Positions 1 to 5,371 of a DNA stretch of 5,371 bases are shown piece after piece (position 1 is the first letter of the stretch; each line of letters opens with the position of its first letter). A model generated the notes under the pieces. The model was not told the DNA's origin. It ran no database searches and was given only the letters and a program-made list of their open reading frames with translations. Source of the stretch: Microbacteriaceae bacterium (lineage in GTDB: Bacteria > Actinomycetota > Actinomycetes > Actinomycetales > Microbacteriaceae); assembly GCA_011620705.1 (NCBI GenBank), contig WOYR01000163.1:11794-17164 (forward strand), read 5' to 3'. The position numbers were made by a program, and so were the translations under genes.

Positions 1-255
1 GTCACCGCGTGCGGACCTGCCGCCCGCGGCACCGCGCGGTCGCTGCTCCGAGTGACCGCGGGCGGCGCGCTCGTCTGCGCTCCAGCGATTCTTCGGCTCG
101 CGATCGGCGGAGGCGGACCCGGAGGCGGCTGCTTCCGCCGGGCGGTAGCCGCGGTGCTTCGGGCTGAGCGAGCCGGACTTGCGCACGGACGACGCCGAGG
201 AGCCTGCGGTGGGACGGGAGGCGCGAACGGGCGCGCCCTTCTTCTTGTTGGGCAT
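1..255 (-). CDS. N-terminal part of a probable DEAD/DEAH-box RNA helicase (partial)
   Basis: The reading frame starts at ATG (complement of 253-255) and stays open for 85 codons to the window edge, so only the N-terminus is present. It begins MPNKKKGAPVRASRP and is rich in Lys, Arg, Ser, Ala and Gly with almost no large hydrophobic residues, which fits a disordered RNA-binding tail. Around residues 60-70 it reads NRWSADERAARG, a string I associate with the N-terminal tail of Microbacteriaceae DEAD/DEAH-box helicases. These are cytoplasmic ATP-dependent RNA-unwinding enzymes acting in RNA decay or ribosome assembly. No helicase motif (Walker A, DEAD, SAT) is inside the window, so the product name rests on tail resemblance alone. 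The ribosome binding site is weak: GGAAAG, 11 bases before the ATG. A longer frame through the same bases (complement of 2-328) encodes low-complexity Arg-rich sequence and is a shadow. Another basic nucleic-acid-binding protein remains possible. Confidence 0.6.
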   Translation of the reverse strand, partial: MPNKKKGAPVRASRPTAGSSASSVRKSGSLSPKHRGYRPAEAAASGSASADREPKNRWSADERAARGHSEQRPRGAAGGRSARGD

Positions 256-382
256 GTTGAACTGGACTTTCCGATGTTCTGTACAGAGTGCGCAACGCGG
301 CTCCCGCGCAAAGCGCAACGGTGGGCACACGCCACGAGAACCCGGGCGATCCTGACCGGGGCCGTTTTCCTGAATGGATTCC

Positions 383-404
383 TCACCAGCGGATGCGCTG
401 GTGA
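383..404 (-). terminator. Perfect hairpin downstream of the RND gene, possible terminator
   Basis: TCACCAGCG and CGCTGGTGA form a perfect 9-bp stem around a 4-base loop. The hairpin lies about 75 bases past the stop codon of the RND gene and about 130 bases before the helicase start on the same strand. There is no run of T on either side, so it is not a canonical Rho-independent terminator, although many actinobacterial terminators lack a U-tract. It could instead be a processing site or a structured leader for the helicase mRNA. Confidence 0.4.
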
Positions 405-478
405 TCCGGCCCGCACGACTGACAGTGGTGCAAACGGAGACTGAACTCCGTGAAGTGCCGTGAGCCGACCTCTTGACT

Positions 479-3400
479 CTAGTCGGTCATCCGGACCTCG
501 TCTACGGCCATGCGGTCGGACACCGGTCCTGCCGCAGACCGAGCGACCGGGTTCGCGCGCCGGTTGCGCGCGCTGCGCACCAACCACACGATCAGCGCCG
601 CGATCAGCAGCAGCAGCCCGACCACGGCGCCGAGTGGGCCGAGTCGACCCTCGAGCGAGGTCCATCCCAGTCCCGCAGCGGTCATCATGACCAGGAGTGC
701 GGCGCCGACCGCCAGCAGCACGGCGCCGACGATGGCCAGAACCCGCGTCACCACCGACGGCGGGAGCTTCGGATACCGGGCGCGGCGCTCCGCTGCCCCC
801 TCCACCAGGTAGTAGAGCACCGGCAGCACCAACAGGGTCAGCAGGGTCGACGAGACGAGTCCGCCGATCACGATGATCGCGAGCGGCTGCGAGATGAAAC
901 CCCCGTGCCCGGTGACGCCGAGGCCGAGCGGGAGCAGGGCGCCGATGGTGGCGAGAGCCGTCATCAGGATCGGACGGAGTCGCCGCGCTGCCCCATGGAC
1001 GATCGCGTCGGCCACCTCCATCCCTCGAGCCCGGTACTGGTTGATCAGGTCGACGAGCACGATCGCGTTGGTGACCACGATGCCGACCAGCATCAGCACG
1101 CCGATGATCGAGGCGACCCCGAGCGGCACGCCGGAGATCAGCTGCAGCACGATCGCTCCGGTGGCCGCGAAGGGGATCGAGACCAGCAGCAGCAGCGGCT
1201 GGCGCAGGCTCTTGAAGGTGGCCACCATGACGACGTAGACGATCAGGATGGCGGCGAGCAGCGCGATCCCGAGCTGCTGGAACGCCGAATTCTGCTGGGA
1301 GGTGACGCCGCCGAGGCTCGCCGTGGCGCTGGCCGGCAGCTTCGCCGCATCCACCGCCTTCTGCACCTCCGCTGACGCGTTGCCCGTGTTGTCCGTGCCC
1401 GGGACGATCGTGAGGGTGGCGCTGCGCAGCCCCTTGATCGTGGTGATGCTGGACGGCCCGTTCACCGTCTTCACCGTGGCCAGGTCCGTGAGCGCCACCG
1501 GGCCCCTCGGAGTCGGGATCGAGAACGCCTCGAGCTGTGCCTGGGTGGTCGGGGCGCCGGGATTGTCGACGTAGATCGACAGCGACGTCTCGCCGATGAC
1601 GATGGTGCCCGTCGCGCTCGGGTTCATCGCCTGGGTGACGATGGCGCCCACCTGCTGCTCGCTGAGCCCGTCGGCCGCCGCCTTGGCCCGGTCGATCTGC
1701 ACGGCGAGGTACGGCAACGACGCCGAGAGGTTGCTCGACGCCTGCGAGACGACCGGCAGCTTGTCGACCTTCGCCAGGATGGCGTCGCTCGCCCTGCGCA
1801 GATCCGCGTCACTGCCCGCCGTGATGTTGACCTCGATGTTCGAGGAGGCGAAGCCGCCCTGCGCCGCCTGCACCTTGATGTCGCCCTCGCCCGTGATGGT
1901 CTTGAGCTTCTTGGTGACGGTGTCCTGCAGCGCGGCCTGATCGGCGTTCGGATCCGTGGTCAGCGAGAAGGTCGTCGACCCGCCGCCCGAGAACGCCGCC
2001 CGGAGCGGGCTGCCGCCGGATCCGATCGTCACCAGAACGGTGTCAACCCCCTTGACGCCGAGGAGGGCCTGCTCGACCTTCTTCGATGCCTCGTCCTGCG
2101 CCTCGAGGCTGCTGCCGAGCGGCAGGGTCTGCGTCACCGTCAAGATGTTCTGCCCGCTGTTGCCGATGAAGTTCGTCTTGAGCCCGCTGGCCGCGAGGCC
2201 GCTGCCGGCCAGGATCAGGAGGGCGGCGACGAGCACGACGGCGGGGAACCGCAGCGTCCAGCGGATCACCGGCAGGTAGATCTTCTGCAGCCGGGTCGGC
2301 GTATCGAGCTCGTCGGGCTCTGCCGCGAGTTGCGGCGCCGCCTCCCCCTCTGCGTGCTTGTGCACGGTCTTCCTGCTCCCGAGGAACCAGTACGCGAGCA
2401 CCGGGACGATGGTGAGCGACACGAACAACGAGGACAGCAGGGCGAGCGTGACCGTCAGGGCGAAGGGCCGGAACAGCTCACCCGTGATGTCGCCGACGAA
2501 GGCGACGGGCAGGAACACCGCCACCGTGGTGACCGTCGACGCGGTGACCGCGACGGCGACCTCCCGCACGGCGGTCTTGATGGCGGCGAGCTTGTCCTCA
2601 CCGAGGCCGATGTGCCGTTTGATGTTCTCGGTGACGACGATGGAATCGTCCACAACGCGGCCGATCGCGATCGTCAGCGCGGCCAGGGTGATGACGTTGA
2701 GCGAGTACTGCGCCAGGGTCATCCCGAGGAAGGTCAGAAACACCGACACCGGGATCGAGACCGCGGTCACCAGGGTGGTACGCACCGAGAAGAGGAACAA
2801 GAAGATCACGATCACCGCGAACAGGAGCCCGAGCAGGCCCTCCTCGGCGAGGCTGTTGATCGAGGTGGTGATCGACGGCGCCTGATCCGACACGACGGTG
2901 AGCTTGGTGTTGTGACCGAGCTGCTTCTCGAGGTTCGGGATGTCGTCGCGCACCGCTTGCGACACGCTGACGGTGTTGCCTGCGGCGGTCTTGGTGATGT
3001 TGAGCGAGACGGCCGGCTTGCCGTTGACACTGGAATAGCCGTTCACAGGGTTGTCGACGATCGCCACCGTCGCGAGCTCGCCGATGGTGGGCGGCACCGG
3101 CAGACGCCCGCCGAGCACCGGCAGCGCGGCGATGTCGTCCGTCGACGTGAGCTTGGTGCCGGATTGCACGGTGAGCGTCTTGCCGTTCTCAGTGATCGAT
3201 CCGCTGGCCAGCAGGGTGCCGTTCGTCGCAAGAGCGCTCTTGATCGACTGGATGCTGAGGCCGTCTGCCGCGAGCGTTGCGTCATCCGGGGTGATGGTCA
3301 CCCGCTGCGAAGCGGCGCCCAGGAGCGTGACGTCGCTCACCCCGTCGAGCTGTTTGAGATCCGTGACCGTGAGGTTCGACAGTCTCGAAGCGAGGGCATG

Positions 3401-3847
3401 CGGGTCGAGGTCGCTGGTGACGGCGAGCTGGACCACCGGGAAGTCGCTGAGGCTGAAGGTGATCACCTGGGGCGTCACGCCGCTCGGCAGTGCGGTGGAG
3501 AGCCGGTCGAGGGCGAGTTGCACCTTCTGCTCCGCCGTCGCGATGTTGGTGCCGTAGGTGAACGAGGCCGTGACGGTGGATGCCGCGGTGTTGCTGGTCG
3601 CGGTCGTCGAGTCCAGGTTCTCGATGCCTTGGATCGCGCTCTCGATCGGCGTCGAGACGTCTTTGCTGACCACGTCGGGCGAGGCGCCGGGGTAACTCGT
3701 GACGATGTAGACGGATGGCAGCGAGAGCGAGGGGATGAGCTCCTGCTTGAAGAGCGTCAGCGAGACGCCGCCGAACACCGCCACCACGATGGTGATGAGG
3801 GCGATGAGCGCGCGGTTGCGAAGACTGAAGACGGACAGCAGATGCAC
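479..3847 (-). CDS. RND-family efflux transporter permease (AcrB/SwrC-like, HAE1 type)
   Basis: This is a complete 1122-residue inner-membrane, proton-driven export pump of the AcrB/ACR_tran superfamily. The internal duplication is clear: TM1 (about 13-32) and a large extracytoplasmic loop (33-331), then TM2-TM6 (about 335-488); TM7 (about 533-553) and a second loop (555-856), then TM8-TM12 (857-1015). TM4 contains IGRVVDDSIVV, with D400 and D401 matching the proton-relay aspartates of AcrB (D407/D408). At the AcrB K940 position in TM10 the sequence reads GIVVTNAIVLVD, with Thr926 in place of Lys, as in Gram-positive SwrC-type pumps. Two further hydrophobic stretches (about 1034-1058 and 1069-1090) and a basic tail extend beyond the usual 12-helix end. 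The GTG start is chosen for the well-spaced AGGAGA upstream and because the protein begins at the normal N-terminus before TM1. No membrane fusion protein or outer-membrane partner is adjacent, so it probably works alone or with distant partners. Likely substrates are hydrophobic or amphipathic compounds such as drugs, lipids or surfactants, but the sequence does not show which. Confidence 0.96.
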   Translation of the reverse strand: MHLLSVFSLRNRALIALITIVVAVFGGVSLTLFKQELIPSLSLPSVYIVTSYPGASPDVVSKDVSTPIESAIQGIENLDSTTATSNTAASTVTASFTYGTNIATAEQKVQLALDRLSTALPSGVTPQVITFSLSDFPVVQLAVTSDLDPHALASRLSNLTVTDLKQLDGVSDVTLLGAASQRVTITPDDATLAADGLSIQSIKSALATNGTLLASGSITENGKTLTVQSGTKLTSTDDIAALPVLGGRLPVPPTIGELATVAIVDNPVNGYSSVNGKPAVSLNITKTAAGNTVSVSQAVRDDIPNLEKQLGHNTKLTVVSDQAPSITTSINSLAEEGLLGLLFAVIVIFLFLFSVRTTLVTAVSIPVSVFLTFLGMTLAQYSLNVITLAALTIAIGRVVDDSIVVTENIKRHIGLGEDKLAAIKTAVREVAVAVTASTVTTVAVFLPVAFVGDITGELFRPFALTVTLALLSSLFVSLTIVPVLAYWFLGSRKTVHKHAEGEAAPQLAAEPDELDTPTRLQKIYLPVIRWTLRFPAVVLVAALLILAGSGLAASGLKTNFIGNSGQNILTVTQTLPLGSSLEAQDEASKKVEQALLGVKGVDTVLVTIGSGGSPLRAAFSGGGSTTFSLTTDPNADQAALQDTVTKKLKTITGEGDIKVQAAQGGFASSNIEVNITAGSDADLRRASDAILAKVDKLPVVSQASSNLSASLPYLAVQIDRAKAAADGLSEQQVGAIVTQAMNPSATGTIVIGETSLSIYVDNPGAPTTQAQLEAFSIPTPRGPVALTDLATVKTVNGPSSITTIKGLRSATLTIVPGTDNTGNASAEVQKAVDAAKLPASATASLGGVTSQQNSAFQQLGIALLAAILIVYVVMVATFKSLRQPLLLLVSIPFAATGAIVLQLISGVPLGVASIIGVLMLVGIVVTNAIVLVDLINQYRARGMEVADAIVHGAARRLRPILMTALATIGALLPLGLGVTGHGGFISQPLAIIVIGGLVSSTLLTLLVLPVLYYLVEGAAERRARYPKLPPSVVTRVLAIVGAVLLAVGAALLVMMTAAGLGWTSLEGRLGPLGAVVGLLLLIAALIVWLVRSARNRRANPVARSAAGPVSDRMAVDEVRMTD

Positions 3848-3854
3848 GTGGAGT

Positions 3855-3860
3855 TCTCCT
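3855..3860 (-). promoter_or_regulatory. Ribosome binding site deciding the GTG start of the RND gene
   Basis: The minus strand reads AGGAGA followed by a 7-base spacer and then GTG CAT CTG. This is a near-ideal Shine-Dalgarno arrangement. It supports the GTG start at 3847 even though no ATG is present there. Confidence 0.75.
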
Positions 3861-4104
3861 GGGGTGGTCCGGAGCCGCGCTACCGCGGCGTTCCATCGAG
3901 CGCACGCCGCCGTGCACGTAGCTCAGTATCGCAAGCTCGGCTGGGAGCCCGGTACTCCCGCGGGATGAACCGGGCGAGGGCGGAAGGTGCTGATTGCGGA
4001 TCACTCATGTCCTTCGAAAGGAGGACTGCGCGCGGCGCTCCATAGGAGAAGAGTCGTCCTCATCGATGGGCGCCCGCTGTTGAAATCGAGGGGATCAGAT
4101 ACCA

Positions 4105-4713
4105 ATGAAAACGTTCACGAAAGTCGCGGCAGTCTTGGGCGCCGCAACGATGACCGTACTTGCTGCGAGCACGCCAGCGAGTGCTGCCGTCGCAACAACC
4201 AACTCCAAGCCGTGCGTGGTTGCGGTGGCGCAGTTCAACGCTGCTCATGCCAGTAGTCAAGTCAGCGACGACGTCTGCACGATCACGACTCAGACGAGGA
4301 TCGACTCAGCGTCTATCGCTACTCCCACTGCGATCGAGTCCGACGCGGGGCTCTCGGCCGATCAGAAGTCATCACTATTGGTTGCCGGGGCCGCGGCAAC
4401 GATCCACTCGGCGCACTACAGCCAGGCCACCTTTGGCGCGGCATACACGCAGACGCAAGACGGGACGTTTTACTACGACGGCACTCGAGTGTGGGTCACG
4501 GTCACAACTTCGGGTCTGAAAGGAACCCATTACTGCGTCACGAACTACGCAGTAGGTGTGTCGATCACGAACGAGTCATGCTCGGAGAGCGGATCGTCAA
4601 GTGTCCGCAACATGTACGACCAATGGCGTGTCTCGTGGGTCGTTAACGGATCCCCGTTGTCTTATGACGTCTCGATGACGTGGCACCTCCACGCCAATGG
4701 GACCGGTAGCTAA
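4105..4713 (+). CDS. Exported four-cysteine protein of unknown family
   Basis: This 202-residue protein has a classical Sec signal peptide: Lys2 and Lys6, a hydrophobic core at about 8-21, and a Thr-Pro-Ala-Ser-Ala end that predicts cleavage after Ala27. The mature part, about 175 residues, has four cysteines (C37, C58, C144, C159), enough for two disulfides. It has no other membrane segment, no lipobox and no LPXTG anchor, so it should be released outside the cell. The region at 60-110 is Ala/Ser/Thr-rich and probably helical. Residues 120-200 are rich in Tyr, Trp, Val and Thr (FYYDGTRVWVTV, then DQWRVSWVV), which suggests a beta-sheet domain. I see no catalytic motif such as HEXXH or GXSXG, and I do not recognise the family. 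The ATG is preceded by GAGGGG at a rather long 11-base spacing. The gene is divergent from the pump gene and 76 bases ahead of a small membrane-protein gene on the same strand. Its GC content (about 55-65% in sampled lines) is lower than that of the pump gene. A bacteriocin-like or cell-surface role is possible but unproven. Confidence 0.85.
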   Translation: MKTFTKVAAVLGAATMTVLAASTPASAAVATTNSKPCVVAVAQFNAAHASSQVSDDVCTITTQTRIDSASIATPTAIESDAGLSADQKSSLLVAGAAATIHSAHYSQATFGAAYTQTQDGTFYYDGTRVWVTVTTSGLKGTHYCVTNYAVGVSITNESCSESGSSSVRNMYDQWRVSWVVNGSPLSYDVSMTWHLHANGTGS

Positions 4714-4777
4714 GAGTCGAAGCAGGTACGGTGAGAGGAGGTCACGGCGTCATTTCTGCGACCGCCCCTCAATAGCT

Positions 4778-4782
4778 AAGGA
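4778..4782 (+). promoter_or_regulatory. Ribosome binding site deciding the GTG start of the small membrane protein
   Basis: AAGGA is followed by a 7-base spacer and then the GTG at 4790. A farther GTG at 4784 is too close to this site. The in-frame ATG at 4697 lies inside the preceding gene and would add a charged, unrelated N-terminus. The GTG at 4790 is therefore the best start. Confidence 0.65.
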
Positions 4783-4789
4783 AGTGCGC

Positions 4790-5002
4790 GTGGGGCAGAT
4801 ATTGAGTTACATAGTCGTGCCGGTGTTTTTTGTTGCTTACATTGTTCTTTTGCTCGTTTCGCTTTCCCAGATTTCGCGCGAAGTGACACTAGCGTCAACG
4901 GCGCGCGTCCTGTGGATCGCTCTCGTGGTTGTCGTCCCCATCATCGGAGCAGTGGTCTGGCTCAGCTACGGACGTCCGCGCCAGCCTCGCGTCGCGGGCT
5001 AA
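4790..5002 (+). CDS. Small two-helix membrane protein, PLDc_N-like
   Basis: From GTG at 4790 this encodes 70 residues, MGQILSYIVVPVFFVAYIVL onward, ending at TAA. Two membrane helices are evident (about 4-25 and 38-59), joined by a short polar loop with SQISRE. The second helix ends in VVVVPIIGAVVWLSYGRPR. The Pro, Gly, Trp and terminal Gly-Arg spacing there is characteristic of the PLDc_N family (the N-terminal membrane domain of cardiolipin synthases, which also occurs alone in small proteins). There is no phospholipase HKD motif, so it is not an enzyme. Stand-alone members are poorly understood; Bacillus YxlE is one and is linked to sigma-Y control. The 5' third is strikingly AT-rich (about 23 G/C in the 60 bases at 4801-4860), unlike the pump gene. 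It follows the exported-protein gene by 76 bases on the same strand and may be co-transcribed with it. An immunity or anchoring role for that neighbour is inference. Confidence 0.75.
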   Translation: MGQILSYIVVPVFFVAYIVLLLVSLSQISREVTLASTARVLWIALVVVVPIIGAVVWLSYGRPRQPRVAG

Positions 5003-5069
5003 TCCGCCGCGTACCTCCCAAACACGCGGGCTCAGTCACACCCGCATGATTGCTTGCCGGCCGGCCAGA

Positions 5070-5371
5070 TTATTCGACCTCGGCGAGGTCCCCTTGGCTC
5101 GGCAGCAGCGGACGCCGCGTCATCCCGGTCCCCGCGGCGGCCAGCGCGTCAGCCGCCCGGTCGATGAGTTCGGGCGGGTGACTGTGCGGCACCAGCAGGA
5201 AGCGTGCGAGCACGCCATCCAGGCCGAACCGCCGGCCACTGGCGATCACCAGTCCTTCGCTGCGGGTGGCGAGCGCGAGCTGCGGACTGAGCGGGGCACA
5301 GAGGCCCCGGCCCGGGTCGCGCATGAGCGGCTTTTTGGGGGGAATCGCTCCGTTGCGCGGCATCCGCGTGG
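5070..5371 (-). pseudogene. C-terminal remnant of a MocR-type (GntR/aminotransferase-fold) regulator, open to the window edge
   Basis: The frame ends at TAA (complement of 5070-5072) and is open to the right edge; the first in-window ATG is at 5363. From about residue 21 of that ATG-started frame it reads APLSPQLALATR, then GLVIASGRRFGLDG and a helix ending in DALAAAG. This is the C-terminal small domain of PLP-binding, aminotransferase-fold MocR/PdxR-family regulators. Upstream of about position 5303 the residues (RNGAIPPKKPLMRDPGR) do not resemble the family in this frame, and I could not recover it in the other two minus-strand frames. The typical FLRLPF motif, whose Arg contacts the substrate carboxylate in the aminotransferase fold, reads FLLVPH here, with Leu at residue 57 (complement of 5193-5195). 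Loss of the upstream domain and of this Arg argue for a decayed fragment. A divergent intact gene continuing beyond the window cannot be excluded. It converges on the PLDc_N-like gene with a 67-base gap. Confidence 0.5.

Noticed and set aside
278..287. TCTGTACAGA, a perfect 10-base palindrome upstream of the helicase start
   Set aside because: A handful of such palindromes is expected by chance in 5 kb. There is no second copy or regulator to support an operator.
290..320. Direct repeat GCGCAACG at 290-297 and 313-320 in the helicase leader
   Set aside because: There are only two short copies in GC-rich DNA, consistent with chance.
52..444. A 130-codon plus-strand open frame across the helicase N-terminus and the intergenic gap
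   Set aside because: It lacks a convincing ribosome binding site, and its Gly/Ala/Arg-rich start mirrors the opposite-strand basic tail. I do not consider it a real gene.
473..1375. A 300-codon plus-strand open frame rich in Asp, Gln and His repeats
   Set aside because: It lies wholly antisense to the C-terminal half of the RND gene and has low-complexity composition typical of a shadow frame.
3925..3930. GATACT on the minus strand with an upstream TG, resembling an extended -10 box for the RND gene
   Set aside because: No -35-like hexamer lies at 16-18 bases upstream. One hexamer alone does not establish a promoter.
2330..4045. A long open frame (571 codons) on the plus strand opposite the N-terminal half of the RND gene
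   Set aside because: Its translation is Arg/Asp/Gly/His-rich with no hydrophobic core or domain. It is the usual antisense shadow of a GC-rich gene, and the opposite strand encodes an unmistakable RND pump.
4066..4083. Five-codon frame ATG GGC GCC CGC TGT TGA as a leader peptide
   Set aside because: It has no properly spaced ribosome binding site and no run of regulatory codons. It is mentioned only within the leader finding.
5026..5065. GCGGG/CCCGC inverted repeat (5026-5045) and the palindrome GCCGGCCGGC (5056-5065) between the converging genes, as a bidirectional terminator
   Set aside because: The first stem is only 5 bp with a 10-base loop, and the second has no loop. Neither is followed by a T-tract.

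Overview
The base composition and protein content suggest a high-GC actinobacterium, most likely a member of the Microbacteriaceae. The clues are the GC-rich coding with G/C-ending codons, an AcrB-type RND pump of the Gram-positive kind, a basic helicase N-terminal tail of the style common in that family, and the remnant of a MocR-type regulator. The genus is inference.

Layout from left to right. Positions 1-255 (minus) hold the first 85 codons of a protein whose basic, disordered N-terminus resembles actinobacterial DEAD/DEAH-box RNA helicases; the rest lies outside the window. Positions 256-478 are non-coding and carry a perfect 9-bp stem hairpin (383-404) between the helicase start and the end of the next gene. 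Positions 479-3847 (minus) hold one complete 1122-residue RND permease. It starts at GTG behind a good ribosome binding site, has the paired TM4 aspartates, and carries an extra C-terminal pair of membrane segments. No membrane fusion protein, outer-membrane channel or regulator gene is visible beside it. Positions 3848-4104 are a divergent intergenic region.

Positions 4105-5002 (plus) hold a two-gene cassette. The first gene encodes an exported, four-cysteine protein of a family I do not recognise. The second encodes a 70-residue, two-helix membrane protein resembling the PLDc_N family. The cassette has lower and more uneven GC than the pump gene, falling to about 38% over part of the second gene. 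It looks like accessory DNA. A secreted effector with a membrane protector is one possible reading, but it is inference only.

Positions 5070-5371 (minus) hold the C-terminal end of a MocR/aminotransferase-fold protein. It converges on the cassette, and its upstream part does not look like the family. It appears to be a gene remnant.

Nothing in the window is a CRISPR array, rRNA, tRNA or recognisable insertion sequence. The most interesting candidate for an undescribed system is the 4105-5002 gene pair, sitting between a core-like pump gene and a decayed regulator gene.
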